Counted from the stretch's first letter, positions 11,251-23,949 are shown. The stretch: DNA of 64,000 bases from Primulina eburnea (GCF_022965805.1 NC_133105.1:2914001-2978000); one strand, 5' to 3'. Numbers and translations are program-made. Notes: generated by a model from the sequence alone, not told the origin.

Positions 11251-14238
11251 TCATTTCCAGAAAGCCAAGATTGGTCTGTCAAATCCGGATTTGGTACCGG
11301 ATAAGCCTGACGTTATGTTTTCTACCCTTCGGAACCCAATCTGCCATTCTCAAACAAGATTTCCAAAATCAGAAACTTTCTAATGTAACTTCGAACAAAG
11401 TTAATAAGCCGGGAATATTACCTTGTCTAGCAGTATATCCTGAAAATCTTCTGGAGGTATCTCAATATTTTTATAGTTAGCAGCAGCAGTCTGCAAAATA
11501 AGCAGATGGATGTTTCAAGAGAAATTTGGCCAAATAAACATTATGTGATTTTGCTTCAATTGTTTAAGAAGAAAAACTCTGACTCGAGATATAATCATCT
11601 TTTACATCCATTCCATAAAACTCTTCAATGGTTTGGTTCATTGATTGGTAACCACGAGATAACATGCGGGATAGGATGATGTGATTTCTCAGATCTAGTA
11701 TAGAAGAAAATTTCTTATATGCATTCAGTTGGAAAAGAATATACCTCAGACACGAGACGATTCTTATAATAAGAGCTCCATGGTTGAGGTTCCAAAATGA
11801 AAACACCACCCTGCCACAAGAATGCACAGTTCACACACAAATTTTCAGGTAATGTATATAAATAAAAAGCATGTCAGCACCGTAAAGACAACTAAAATAT
11901 AACTGTGCACGTGAAATACCGGTAGGAGATGCGTCCAGACTCTCCTGAATAGAGTAATTAGCCCATCGTCACCCCAGTTCAGATGTATCCATTTGGTCAC
12001 ACTTAAACTAGCGACGGAACAAAAAAATTGTTTAGTCACAAAAAAGAAGTAAAACCTAATGTGAGTGGGAGAAAAAAAAAGATTACACATGATTCAAACA
12101 GAAGGTTTTTCTGAATAACTTGAATCAATTATGTGAGATATGCCATTTGTTGGGGTTGTATGTGCCATATCTCGGTTTGTTTAGGATTTAACGAGTAATA
12201 TGAGGTCGGTACAATCATAATATTTAGAAGATCATATCATTGTAGCCAGAACTATCTCCTGAATTATTACCAAAGAACTGCACTGTAGTATGTACTTGCA
12301 GGAGGACGCCAATTCTGAATAAAATTTCCTTTCTGAAAAGAAACTATCTTTAACAGATCTTTTTTCAATGCAGCTTCTGTCAGTGACTCACTCGCATGGT
12401 TCTTCAAGCCATTTACCAACTCTGCATCAGCTGATGTGTTATGAGTATTTGTCTTCACGAGTTTCCTGAGAGTCCAATATGCATCCCGAACTCGATCTGG
12501 AATATAATGAACTATTTTTATCATTTCCAGTCTAAAGATAACATTCACAAAGATTTTGTGCTTGGTATCGCAAAACAGTACATCCACAATCGTACATGAA
12601 AGCTTCATTAGCCGAGAAGAATTGCTTAGAACAAAAATTCTACAGCCAAGAGAATAATGGTATCCAAATTACATATTTCTTGGGTACCACAAACACTACT
12701 TTCATTTTGTAAATTCTGAACAGTAAGTGTGGGGGAGGAGAAAAGCTACCCTATCATATACACCTCGACTTCACTTTTCTCAGAAAAAATACAAAGCTGA
12801 TATGATAATATAAACTGACTGCCACACGTGATGGATGATGGATCATTCTCATTAAAAGGAAACTGTTTCGATTATTTACAAACTAGTTCTATTTATTAAC
12901 TTGTCATCTATTTGGATAGATACAAAAGGCATGGTAAGCAAATAAAAAAATATGAAAGTACGAATTGGTCAGTGGATTGGTTAATCCCACACTAATACCA
13001 AAGTTTTGGAAGAACAATAACAGTTTTTCAAGTTTATCAACTATGATAAATAAAAATAATAATAATTGGTGCAAAAGAAAGGGATGCATAGAAAATTCAC
13101 GGTATTAAATTTGAGCATGATAAAGAACTTCATTGCTGAAACAGAGAGCAGAAGTTTCACAGCTCCTAGACTCGTGTATTTGACATTTGCACATGTTATT
13201 AACCTTTCAGCACTAGATGGTTTGCACTAAAATTTTGAAACGGTTACCTCCATCAATATCAACTCCAAGAATGCTCCTGCAGCCAAATGCTTTTGCTGAA
13301 GAAAAAGGATAGAAATCATGGACTCTTCACAGGTCATAAAGGTAATGTAGTAAATAAAATCAAATAGAGAAAAACTTTAGGTTATGGCGTGATTGATTAC
13401 CAATAGCAATTGTGATCAACCCACTGTTACAGCCAATGTCAAGGCAATCCTTTCCCTCAAACCATTCACCCTTCATCACCTGTAATCTAGGATCTTCGTC
13501 CAAGTCCTGACCAACCTTATAACACCATAGAAATGAGAAATCCAACAAAAGTGTCAGGCAATAAAGAATCAGACAAAATTTTAGAATTTTACCTAGTACC
13601 ACAGTACTATTTGTGACAAATGACAATCACTGATCCGAAATCTTCTACAATTCAAAGGCAGAGTTCGGATGGTCAAACAAATTTTATTATTCTATTTAGT
13701 CGAAGGGCAGAGTAACCACAGTAAGATTACAAAACTCGGGGAGAAGCCGAGGAGATCACACCCCCGGGCCTCAATACATGTACAATAAACAAAACAAACA
13801 TGAAATAAATTGATATAAAAGCAACGATATTACATAACAGAATTCAACCTAGACCACCATCACCAGAAATTAACGATTTGTTTCAACTAAAAAAAAGAGG
13901 AAGAGCTAAAAGGGTGATCGATTATAGCAAATATGAACCTGAATAAGAAAAGAAATTTATTAATTCACAAGTAATAATCCAACATAACAACTGAAATTAT
14001 GGAAACATATATGATATAAGTGAAAAGTGTTAAAAAGACGAGAGGGTACCCTATATCCATAGTAGTTTCTGTAGTTTCCAAAGATTGCAACTTCTTTTTT
14101 ATTCCTTCTCTTAGAGGATTCCTGTGGTGTAGAACACGTTACAGCCGCTTTGGGCTCCATGTTTTGCTTATCGTCGTTGTTTCTCTTGCGACTTTTTGAG
14201 TGTCTGTTATTGCCATTGTTTTCGTTTTCTCCAACCAT
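11251..14238 (-). CDS. Bin3/MePCE-type RNA 5'-methylphosphate capping methyltransferase
   Basis: A SAM-dependent methyltransferase of the Bin3 family; animal members add a methyl cap to the gamma-phosphate of 7SK or U6 RNA. Exons, in coding order, are 14238-14050, 13515-13401, 13295-13248, 12496-12271, 12007-11920, 11810-11745, 11490-11422 and 11340-11251. Frames join through all eight, giving 296 aa. A basic N-terminus leads to [11 protein letters not shown] (about 53-63), DEDPRL, then SAM motif [16 protein letters not shown] (about 84-98). Next come [18 protein letters not shown] (post-I acidic loop), [18 protein letters not shown] (the Bin3 core), [11 protein letters not shown] and a C-terminal [19 protein letters not shown]. 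All key blocks are present and the length is normal for the plant single-domain form. The plant RNA substrate is not established from sequence. Confidence 0.9.
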
Positions 14239-14895
14239 GTTTCACGAACTGTGTGCCACCTGAATATAAAGATCATATTTTAATGCAAATCGTATTTAAA
14301 TCGCCTCTTGCGCCTGCTGAACCAAATTTCTTAGGGCTTCTCCGCGAAAAGAGTATATAGGTTTACCTAGCTCTCTCGAGCCAACGAAAAAAATGTTACC
14401 GTGGAGAGCCTGGCGGCAGAAGCGAGGAGGTGTATATAACAAGTAGAAACAGAAAAGTTTTGTAATTAAATTGAGTTTAGAAGAATGGGTTCCAAGCAGA
14501 AACAGAGGGTACGCCGAAAATTTAGAGAATCTTACCAATGGCCGCGAAGCAGCGGTAAAGTAACGGCGAAGATGCGGAGGCGGGCTTCGCGTAGATGATC
14601 AACAACGGCTGGAACAAACAGAGAGTTTGCAACCAAGAAACAAAAAACTGAGAAAGAGGGTTTTACAATGGGCCATTGAAGAGTTTAAGTAATTATTAAA
14701 AATTAACAATGTGTGACACTTATTACTAATAACAGCATTCATTGAATTAAAATTATTATGATATCACAAGTAAACTCTTTTTTATGTCAATAGTAAACTT
14801 ACAAATTTAGTGAATTTTATAAACTGTAAGCTTAATAATTTATTTGAAATGAATGCTTTTCTTATAATATTATCTCTAATATTATATTATATAGG
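14239..14895. other. 5' flank of the methyltransferase gene
   Basis: Immediately upstream of the minus-strand start codon lies probable 5' UTR and promoter, about 14240-14650, which is GC-richer than its surroundings. Beyond that is AT-rich DNA. A short open frame on the minus strand (14296-14538) has no recognisable homology and is probably leader sequence. Confidence 0.45.
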
Positions 14896-15162
14896 TGAAA
14901 TATTAATTTTAGTCATATATGTCAATATGATATTTAAATAATTAAATAAATAATATCATGTTAAATTTTTATAACTATGTGATTAACATATGTGTTTAAC
15001 AACAAAACTATAAAAAATTTAACAATGAAATTAATTAATTAGTTACATAATTGTCTAGAAATGACTACAATTAATCGACAAAACATAGTTATAAAATTAT
15101 AATTATTCAACAAAAAATACAAGACTAAAAATGTCATAGACTAAAATTAATATTTTGCCAAT
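14896..15162. mobile_element. Small MITE with TTTTAGTC-containing inverted ends
   Basis: The left end GAAATATTAATTTTAGTC and the right end (GACTAAAATTAATATTTTGC) are inverted copies; internal parts (TATAACTATG/CATAGTTATA) also pair. About 265 bp and AT-rich with no coding frame. The same TTTTAGTC ends occur in the element at 39065-39445, so both probably belong to one superfamily. Exact borders are approximate. Confidence 0.55.
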
Positions 15163-15170
15163 TATATAAT

Positions 15171-16710
15171 TGTTAGGATCGATGGGGGGATCATCGTTGA
15201 GCTACAATAGCTCGGTTCTTGAAATATTGAATACCGATGAATTAAATCAAGTTTGATATGAAATCAAGCGGAAAACACTCGAAATAATCCTTCGTAGAAA
15301 CCGATTAAATATTTTGTAAACCATTTAAAATATATGCAAGTTGAATGAGTAAAAATATTCAGTTGAAGTATTTTATCAAACATTTGGTATACAATATTTT
15401 GGTATTTGAAGAAGACATAAAATGCTTCAACAATGCATCTTTAAAAACAGTGAAATTGATAAGCAAATGCAATAAACAAATAGACACGAATTTGTTTATG
15501 GATGTTCGGAGATTTCAAATACTCCTATGTCACCCCTTCTTCCCCTTGGGAAGGATCCACTAGAAGACTTTGATTTATACAACTACTTGTACAAACTCAT
15601 TCCCGAAGGGCAGCACCCAACTAGAACTCCTAGCACTCAAGATTGTAGGCAGCACCTCACAATCAGCATATTGTTTAATGTCTCATATGCAAAGACTACA
15701 TACACAAGCTTATTGTCTTTGTCCAAGACTCACTCAACTAATCTTTGAACTTCAACTCTCTTGTATATGTGTGAGTGATCGTGTGTAAGGAATTTATCAG
15801 TTACAGTGTACATCTCAAATGTATCCTCACACAAGGGCTTGTGCTCTCAACTAGCTGATTTTTTCATGCTAACTGCCCATGCTTTGAATCCTCTTCAAAA
15901 GCTATTGTTTGATCTTCAATATGTCGTATTTATAAGCCCGACAATGATATATACGTAGAATATGACCGTTTGAAAAGTTTCTGTACTGTTTCCGAGATTG
16001 CAACGGTCAAATTCAGCTTGCTGGACATTTTCTCGACTGGTCAACTCTGGTCAACTCAACTGGTCGTTTAGTTCAACTGGTCAGCAACTGGTTCAGTTCA
16101 GTTGGTCAACTGCTGGTTCAATTCAGTTGGTTGGTCAGCTGGTCAGCAGTCTGTTCAGTTGGTTCAGTTTCAGCTGATGTGCTGAAATCAGCCTAGCTGA
16201 TTTCAGTTTGTGCAGAACCAGTAGCTTCATCGTCATTTATCAATATCGTAAGCTTCGATTCAGACTTTGACTTCTAAGAATGATTTGTAGATCGTTGTCT
16301 TATCTTTCCAACGCATACTGAATCGCTTCGTTTCGATAACCGAGCTGAGAGATATGACCAAAATACCGCAGCGGCTCCAACCCAAATGATTGTTGTTTTT
16401 GTGTGATCAATTCGGTAATTGAGCAATCAGTTAGACCATGATAACATCCGATTTGGCCCAACTGATGTGAAATACGACTTGTTCCAAATTGAGTTTTCTG
16501 ACCAGTCCAATTGGCGGAATGTCATTTGAATCATCCAGTTAAGAAATATCATCAAAACACCGAAGCCTGCCAGAAATTTAGTTTGTGCAGAATTCAGTTT
16601 CAGCTTGCTTCTTGTGTTTGCAACTTCACACTTGAGTAAATATGTTAGAAACACAATAACAAGTTTTGTTAACATCAAAATCAAGATTGAGAACTTGAAA
16701 AGTTCCAACA
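15171..16710. mobile_element. Solo LTR, 1,540 bp, with 5-bp target duplication
   Basis: The element begins TGTTAGGA and ends TTCCAACA, the expected TG..CA with short imperfect inverted ends. It is flanked on both sides by ATAAT (15166-15170 and 16711-16715). Only one LTR-like unit is present and there is no gag or pol, so it is most simply a solo LTR left by recombination between two LTRs of a larger retrotransposon. The interior has a short-period repeat of TGGTCAACTGGTTCAGTT type at about 16030-16170. Orientation and superfamily cannot be told. Confidence 0.75.
16028..16172. repeat. Degenerate GGTCAACTGGTTCAGTT short-period repeat
   Basis: Runs of variants of CAACTGGTC and GGTTCAGTT alternate for about 145 bp inside the solo LTR. 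The period is irregular, roughly 9 to 18 bp. It is unlike the surrounding AT-rich DNA and probably belongs to the LTR. Confidence 0.7.
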
Positions 16711-16742
16711 ATAATTAAACAAGAAATGCAATTAATTATATA

Positions 16743-16904
16743 AGGAGTAGGTCTCTTTTGAGACGGGTCAACCCTACCGATATTCACTATAAAAATAATA
16801 CTCTTAGCATAAAAAATAATATTTTTCATTGATTAACTAAATAAGATATATGTCTCATAAAATACGACCCATGAGACCATCTCACACAAATTTTTGTCTT
16901 ATTC
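16743..16904 (-). repeat. MITE-like repeat, GAGACGGTCTC family, copy 4
   Basis: Inverted copy: GAGACGGGTCAACCCTACCG, then AATACTCTTAGCATAAAAAA, then ATACGACCCATGAGACCATC and CACACAAATTTTTGTC. It starts about 30 bp after the solo LTR ends. The palindromes carry several substitutions, so this is an older copy. Confidence 0.7.
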
Positions 16905-17555
16905 AAGACGGTGAGGCAGACATATAATAATTAAAGGGTTCAAAGCTAAATCAATTCAGACAAACCTCATAGTGGACATTGGCCTTGAGAAGCTAAATAT
17001 TTCAAAACATTATTGTCCAAAAAAGTTACGCTCCTCATAATTTTTTAGGTTTTTGCTTGCTTCTACATGGCATTTGGTTCGTAAAGTTGTATGGTTTAAT
17101 GTTTAATCGGTATTTGGTGGTGTGGTTTGATAGTAAAATATGCGATTACTATAATTATTTATTATGATTGTGTTACAATCACATGGTCTCGGTTGGCTCC
17201 CAGGTATCAGATCGAGCCATACAAAGTGCAAATTTGCGTAAAATTTATTTTTGGCCAAAAAGAAGTACGAGTCTACATTTGACTTAAATATCATACAAAT
17301 TTTGGAAGGACAATTTTCTTTGTGACACGGTTCTATCAGAGATTATTTATCCTAACCAAACACAGTTCCTAATCACCCACTGCTCTTGTAACTTATCTGA
17401 CACACGCAATGCAATTTGATTGACAAAACGGAGCTGAATGCAATAACTGATTCAGAACTCACGGGGCATCATTTGAAAAGAGCAGTAGGGGCGATGTAGA
17501 TTGAATCCCTGCTGCTCTCCACGGATTGGCATTGCAATTTCTAAAGGAAACTCAC
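16905..17555. other. Intergenic/3' flank of glyoxalase gene
   Basis: Nothing recognisable as a gene. The part next to 17556 is probably the 3' UTR of the minus-strand glyoxalase gene. Confidence 0.45.
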
Positions 17556-20500
17556 TCATTCCAATTCTTTGAGAAAATCCAAGTTATCAACAAAAACCTG
17601 CAAGGTTCGTGTGAAGAACATGTATTGGTCAAATAACCGTGTTATGATATAATAACATAAGATTTCCATTTTAACAAGTCCACCACAAGCTTCGACGTTG
17701 ATGAATGAATAGGCTATGCGCATCAAGTGGTCCAAAAAAATAAGCCCGTTGTTGGGTCAAACTCAAAATCCTGTCGACAATCTTTAAATTTCAAAATGAG
17801 CGGGAATTATGACGAGCAGTTATCGTTGTAATAATCTGACTTCTTTTTCTCACAGCTGATCTTGAAAACACAGTAACTCAAAAACCAATATAAAGCAAGT
17901 TTTGTGGGGTGGGGGTGTACCGTTTTCCAACCATCAGGATCCAGGCATGCAGTAATCTTGGTGCTAATACCAGGTAGAGGTCCAGGTTCCCTTGTAATCT
18001 TCCCACCAGCGAGCTTAATTACCTCAGCAGTTCTATATACATCATCTGTCCCTATGGCTATCTGCAGGAAATAATCAGTCAGCCAAAAGTTTGAATCAAA
18101 CTACTACAGAGCAAATACTGCAGCGACATCCAAAAAAAATAACCATGCGGTGTCGAGCAGCAAATAACTCACGCATTAAATGGCAGATCACAAAAGGAAG
18201 AAGTTGCAACAACTATTTTTAAAGATATGTCAAAAATGAATTTATTCGTCTCTCATGTTAAGACATTCTAGACATTTAAACGTGACAAGTTCACTCAATT
18301 TGAAGACTCAAATCATAGGCGTTCATATAATAAGAGATGATTAAATAAATAGATTTTGGCGACCTATACCTGTTTGAATTCTCATCTATCTACTATTGGT
18401 CCAATATTGGCTACTGTAAATTAGTTCTGGATAGAAAACACATCGACACACATTAAAATAAAATCGTGCCATCAGTCTACATGTCGATTGTCGTGTCCAG
18501 GAATTTTAAAGAGTCATCACATCTAGCATCCGTATCGTATTACAGCAGGATTATCGTATTGGTTCTACATACAAAGCTATAGACATGCAAAGAGTGAGCT
18601 CACCAGAATAAAACTCTAACGACATAATAACCAAACCTGAGCATATGCATTGCCTTTGTCATATTCGGTCACCCCATAGTTGTATGTCAACTCCAATACC
18701 GCATTTTTATCTTCGGGGCCATACCCCATCATGGCTATCGTGTACTTTACAGGAGAATGAAAGCAATCAATTGTGAAGGAAAGGAGGGGGTTAGAGAAAA
18801 TATCACATCTAACTCATTTGGTAACTTCAGAAAAGTTATAAAAAAATTGAATCAAAGTCATTTCCATCACATTATTTGAGAGAGAGAAAGGGGTGGGGGG
18901 GAGGGGATGAAGAGAGAGAGAATTACCTTGTATTCAGGATTGTCTCGCTTGCGAAGAAGCTCCATTCCAAAAGCCTGAAATGTGAGAGAAAATTCAAAAT
19001 TCAAACAAACATGCAAAGGTAAGAAAACTCAATGATGCCTTACAAAAAAAAAAGAACAGTAAATGATGGATAGATCATCTTACACAATTGGGAAGTAAAA
19101 CCTCATGGCTTTAAACATCATATAAACCAAATACAATCGTCAAAGGAAGCAATCTCACCTTCTCATGGAATTCAATAGACCGATCAAGATCTCCAACTCG
19201 AAGCATCACTTGACACAATGGCTCATGAGTAGGACCTCTCTCTAAAAGTTCAAACTTATAACCATCATGATCCTCTATAAATGCTATTACAGTTTTCCCA
19301 CCTTTGACAGGGCCAGGTTCTCGCGTAACTTTTCCACCTTTAGCTTTTATTAGCTCTACAGTCTTTGTTACCTATGAATTCCAACAATCAAAAGGAAATC
19401 TGTCAATTATTAAGGAAGAAAAGTGTTGAGATATTTGTGTTACTGTATTTTGATGTTATTCATCAGGAGAGAGGTTCTCTTATTCTAGTTAATTTTTTTT
19501 ACAAAGCTAATCACCGTATCACTATTAAAAAGCAAAATTCTGCAAAACAACTATGTTGATTCATGCTGATAGTAAAATAAAAAGAAATATCATTACAAAG
19601 ATAATCACCGTATCACTATTAAAAAGCAAAATTCTGCAAAACAAACTATGTTGATAGTAAAATAAAAAGAAATATCATTCTGTGGCACTTACGAATCACC
19701 AAAATGCAATTATTGTAAAATAAAAAGAAATATCATTATGTGGCACTTACGAATCACCAAAATGCAATTATTGTCCAGATTAAAAAGAACAGAATAATGA
19801 GACTGAAAATCACAATAATGGAAGTTTGAAAGTCACAGCTGACGAATCATCGGGCTATCTACAGCATAACTATAGACATGAACAAACTCACATCATCGAC
19901 AGCAATCCCAAAATGGCCAAAACCAGCACCAATGTCATACTTGTCAACCCCATAATCTGACAGCATCATCGGGTAAAAAAAATCAGAGGTAAGTCAGCTT
20001 TCCAAAAATAGCAATATCCACATGCAAAAAGGAAAAATTTAATGCATGTGCAAGAATATCATGGGAAGTCAATAGAAGATTGAAATAACAAAACTGCCAA
20101 TAGCTTACTGTAAGTGAGTTCGATCACAAAGTGAGAATCTTCAGGCCCATATCCAAGAAAGGCATTAGTATATCTTTCATCAGGTACGTCACGCTTTCTG
20201 AGCAGTTTCATACCTAAACACTCAGTGTAAAACCTGCAGCATCATTTTATTACCTTAAAGAGCCATTCTACAAAGGCACAACCAGAACGCCCAGATCTAA
20301 TCAGTTACAATATAAAAAAGCATACTTTATTGTCCTGTCCAAGTCCCCAACTCGGTAAACAACATGAAGCATTCTTCTCTTGTCTTTTTTAGCCCAGTCC
20401 AATATATTTTCTTGTGTTGCAACAGTACTTGCCTGTGCAACATTTCCTGAAGCACTAACTGAAGGGACGGTGACTGCTCCTTTAAAAAACTTGCAAGTTT

Positions 20501-21344
20501 TAAGTCCAAATGATTGCAACTGAGGCACGGCTGCATAATATACCAATGATCATATAAGTTACAGTTGGAGAATAAATGATACAAGCTCAGTAGTCATATT
20601 TCTTTTTTGACCCGTAAGCATCAGGTTTGGATGTCATTAACTAGAAAAAAAATTCAACATCATTCTGAGCTTAAAAAAAGGTAACATCAAGTAGTAACAA
20701 ATTATGTTTTGTAATATATTATGTTTTACAACAGAATTTTGAATCATCTGAAACTCGCTATTGAGCATTTTCAAGATTCGACAATCCTTTGCAACTCTAT
20801 TTTCATCATCTAGCTCAGCTCAACTAGACTATTAGGTGTACTCGAGATATTCACATTCCACTCTGGTCATAAAAGGTTTTATCTAAATCATAATCACATT
20901 ACCTCTATTCATGTGTTTAACGTCTCCCCCTTCCACTGAATTTACCAAAAATGTTATCGAGAATCCCATCGAATCCCAATAGCAGGCAACATTAGACACC
21001 TCAAACATCTTGATCGAAGAGTGTATACTACTTTGTTATGTCGCAAAAAAGCAATTGAACTATATACTAATTCGCCAACCAATTAAGCACGTGACGGCAT
21101 ATTTCCAATGCAAGCTGCCTAAATAGCACTAATATGTTCAAGCAGTTGATCAAAAAGCATAAACAAAAAAAACATGATCACTGAAAATACGAAATTTGAG
21201 TACATAACTCTAAAAAAATTGCAATAATCGAGAGAACGCACCACTTCCGAGATGCACTGAGGTGAGTCTACGATTGGCGGAAGAGAAGCAAGCAGCCTTG
21301 GAAAATCTGAGAGACAAAAGTGAGGGTTTAATCGACGACGCCAT
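17556..21344 (-). CDS. Two-domain glyoxalase I (lactoylglutathione lyase), plastid-type
   Basis: Isomerises the hemithioacetal of methylglyoxal and glutathione to S-lactoylglutathione. Exons in coding order: 21344-21242, 20530-20326, 20233-20109, 19956-19892, 19371-19159, 18974-18927, 18744-18637, 18061-17921 and 17597-17556. The frame is continuous for 349 aa. Residues 1-40 are rich in Ser, Arg and Ala and lack acidic residues, as in a chloroplast transit peptide. Domain 1 starts near residue 86 with [15 protein letters not shown] and has [16 protein letters not shown]. Domain 2 starts near 217 with [16 protein letters not shown] and has [16 protein letters not shown]. Metal ligands are visible: His and Glu in domain 1, Gln and Glu in domain 2, as in plant Ni-type tandem glyoxalases. 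The end [18 protein letters not shown] matches the usual C-terminus. Intron 4 contains tandem duplications and intron 6 a G-run. Confidence 0.93.
18880..18922 (+). repeat. GA-rich tract with G-quadruplex-like run
   Basis: A (GA)n tract flanks G4-T-G7-A-G4 at 18890-18906, on the strand opposite to the glyoxalase coding strand, in intron 6. The G-runs satisfy a simple quadruplex pattern. It lies just upstream, in transcription order, of the splice donor region on the other strand. Confidence 0.6.
19500..19775. repeat. Tandem duplications inside glyoxalase intron 4
   Basis: A block containing AATCACCGTATCACTATTAA and AAGCAAAATTCTGCAAAACA occurs at about 19508-19595 and again at about 19602-19678. 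Next, a block with GTGGCACTTACGAATCACCA occurs at about 19682-19729 and again at 19740-19773, joined by AAAATAAAAAGAAATATCAT. The copies are nearly identical, so the duplications look recent. They lie between exons 4 and 5 and do not alter the exons. Confidence 0.8.
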
Positions 21345-22102
21345 TGGAATTATCCTCACCATTTTTTATTATTCTCTTACACGCTATAAAATTCCAGTTT
21401 AATTAATATACAGAAACACTCTTCTAGAGAAGCAGCTGTGTTCCGCTGCATCAGACAGATTTTTACTTATCGGGTGAATTTCAATCCCCCCCTCAAACTC
21501 TTAATAAATTGCACATTGCTCCAATGTCTTCAGTCTGGGATAACCCAGCCCTATTCCTGGGTCATACCGGGCCTACACCATGACCACGGGCTGGATTCAA
21601 ACGGACGGTATTGTATGCTGGTCTGACCTAGGCTTGGATGAGAACCAAGCTGGGCCACGTACAGTCGGCCTGGCCCAGATTTTTTCACTACAGAAGTACC
21701 AATCACATTCTTGTTCCTAATTATCTATTGGTTAACTTAATCGATTTTGTAAAATTTAATTTTTTAGATAATTAAGTCAATATAAAATATTTTTTAAATA
21801 TAATTTTTCATGCATATGAAAGGAAATTAGAGAGCATGTTCGAAAGGTAAGAGAGCCCCACCTAATCCTTGGAGATAAACTGAGCAAGGCTCGGAGAACG
21901 ATCATTGATTGTTTGAAATAGAAAATTTGCTAGTTGATCGATCGATTGGCGTTGTCTTATTGTCGATCTGATTACATGGGCTTCATCTATATTCATCCCG
22001 ATAACATTTGATGATTTCCATTGATCTTGTAGAAAAAAAAAAAAGATATCCGGAATAAACATTTCATGGATATTTGTAAGGATTATTGCATAAAGATTTG
22101 AG
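21345..22102. other. 5' flank of the glyoxalase gene
   Basis: Presumed promoter and 5' UTR of the minus-strand glyoxalase gene directly after 21344, then unassigned DNA. The C/G-rich part at 21480-21680 is unlike the AT-rich background and contains CCTGGCCC-like words, but no homology was recognised. Confidence 0.4.
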
Positions 22103-22280
22103 AGTAAGTATCTTGTGAGATGGTCTCACAAATCTTTGTGAGACGGGTCAACTCTACGGATATTCACAATAAAAAGTAATACTCTTACCATAAAAAGTAA
22201 TATTTTTTCATGGATGACCCGAGTAAGAAATCCGTCTCACAAAATACGACCTGTGAGACCGTCTCATACAAATTTTTGCC
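22103..22280 (-). repeat. MITE-like repeat, GAGACGGTCTC family, copy 5
   Basis: Inverted, nearly full-length copy: TCTTGTGAGATGGTCTCACA, GAGACGGGTCAACTCTACGG, AATACTCTTACCATAAAAAG, GGATGACCCGAGTAAGAAAT, GACCTGTGAGACCGTCTCAT, ending CAAATTTTTGCCAAG. Both terminal palindromes are present, making this one of the best copies for building a consensus. Confidence 0.8.
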
Positions 22281-23457
22281 AAGAAAATAGAGAAAATAAA
22301 AATATAAAAATATCACATTCCTCTTCAAAGTTGAACATGTCCCTTTAATTCTTCTACCCACTAGTATATCATCATTGATCAATCAACTAGCACTATATTA
22401 TATAGGGTATCAATCAAACAATAAAATATAAAATTTTGGTTGGTCAATTTTAGTATTCGACTATTTGATTAGCCACATAGTAATTCCTTTCTTTTCCTTA
22501 TGCTTTTACTTAGATATTATATACTAATACTTTAAAAAATAAATAAAAATATAGTTTTCATAATTTGTGCACAAGATTGATTATTGGGAAAGCTGAGGTG
22601 GGATGGATGTCAAGTTGAGTTTGTCTTTGTCGAAAAGCGATTTATTTTTCATGTTCAAATCGTATTTTGCTTGATGGATTAATCGCGTAATGTGTCTGTT
22701 AATATCCTGCTTTGGAAAGGAAACACATTATTTGGATAAATAATGGACGATCGATCCACTCTGGTGGGTCTCGTGGATCGATATTCCTTTCGTGCCGACT
22801 TAATATTTATCGTTTCACCAATTATTTGTTTTTAAATGTGAGATTTTATGATTTTAAAATGAATTTATTTGTAGCTTACAAGTTTAAGTGGCCGGTCTAC
22901 CATATTTAATTTTATTTGTCGCTTACAAGTTTAAGTGGCCGGTCTACCATATTTAATTTTCCATATTTGCTTAAAATAATTTCAAGAAAACTTTTATTTG
23001 TTTTTCAGAAGACTAAACTTTTATTTTTTGTACTTATGATAAACTTATAAAAACTGTGTTAAATGATATAAGAGTTAAATATGTAATAATGTATTATTTA
23101 TTGATTGTAATTATATGTAAAAAAATTTATTATAACAATGCATGATTTATTGATTATATTTATATATAAATATATTTTTTATAAGTTTATCGTGTGTAAA
23201 AATTAAAAGACTATAATATAGTAATTTATTTTTTTATTAAATCGACTTTTAAATGGAAAGTTAACATAATAATTGACTAAAGGGATGTAAGTGCCGAAAT
23301 ATAAAATATAAGAGAGATTAATGCCAAATATATGAAGTATATGTGAAGTCAATGAAAAATTCCCATTAATGGATAACAGATATTCAAATCGTGTAACAAA
23401 AACTTTAATTTTACAATAATTCGCAGACATCATCGGATCGCTGTTCTCTCTTAACTA
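22281..23457. other. AT-rich intergenic DNA before the copia element
   Basis: No coding frame is recognised. It contains a 48-bp tandem duplication at about 22866-22961, listed separately. The last five bases, AACTA, are the left target duplication of the copia element. Confidence 0.5.
22866..22961. repeat. 48-bp tandem duplication
   Basis: The words GCTTACAAGTTTAAGTGG and CCGGTCTACCATATTTAATT occur twice in direct succession (units of about 48 bp). The two copies differ at only one or two positions, so the duplication is recent. Confidence 0.85.
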
Positions 23458-23937
23458 TGTTGGTCCCACGTGCGGAATTTGAGATAATAAAACCCGAAAA
23501 TAAAGAATAAACTGGACACCGAGATTTACGTGGAAAACCCCTAAAAATTATTAGGGTAAAAACCACGGGCAAGATGAAAATAATTCCACTATAATATTTT
23601 GTGGTGTACAACTCACTCACTGTGTTTCCAAAGAGAACACACTCTCTTAATACAGGAGAACAAATACCTCACAAATAATATAGAACTAATAGAAGAGAAG
23701 AGAGAAAACTCAAGATATTACTTGAGATTGAGATGCATAAGAATTGCAAAATGAGCACCTATTTATAGGTGCATGTCTATGTATGAACAAAGAAATCACA
23801 CAATATCATCACGCAATGTTCACCCACCTATATTGACCAATGCTCACCCACGTTTTTCATTTAGGCCATTCCCGACATGCAAAGTATGACACCCCTTTGG
23901 CTCCATCTCATTTAATATCTTTGTCTCTTTGTCAACA
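23458..23937 (-). repeat. 3' LTR of the copia element
   Basis: 480 bp, TG..CA ends. It differs from the other LTR at 8 positions by eye, 7 of them transitions. It is the downstream LTR in element orientation, directly after the polypurine tract. Confidence 0.94.
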
Positions 23938-23949
23938 TTTCTCCCACTT
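23938..23949 (-). other. Polypurine tract of the copia element
   Basis: On the minus strand AAGTGGGAGAAA abuts the 3' LTR, as expected for the plus-strand DNA primer of an LTR retrotransposon. Confidence 0.75.
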
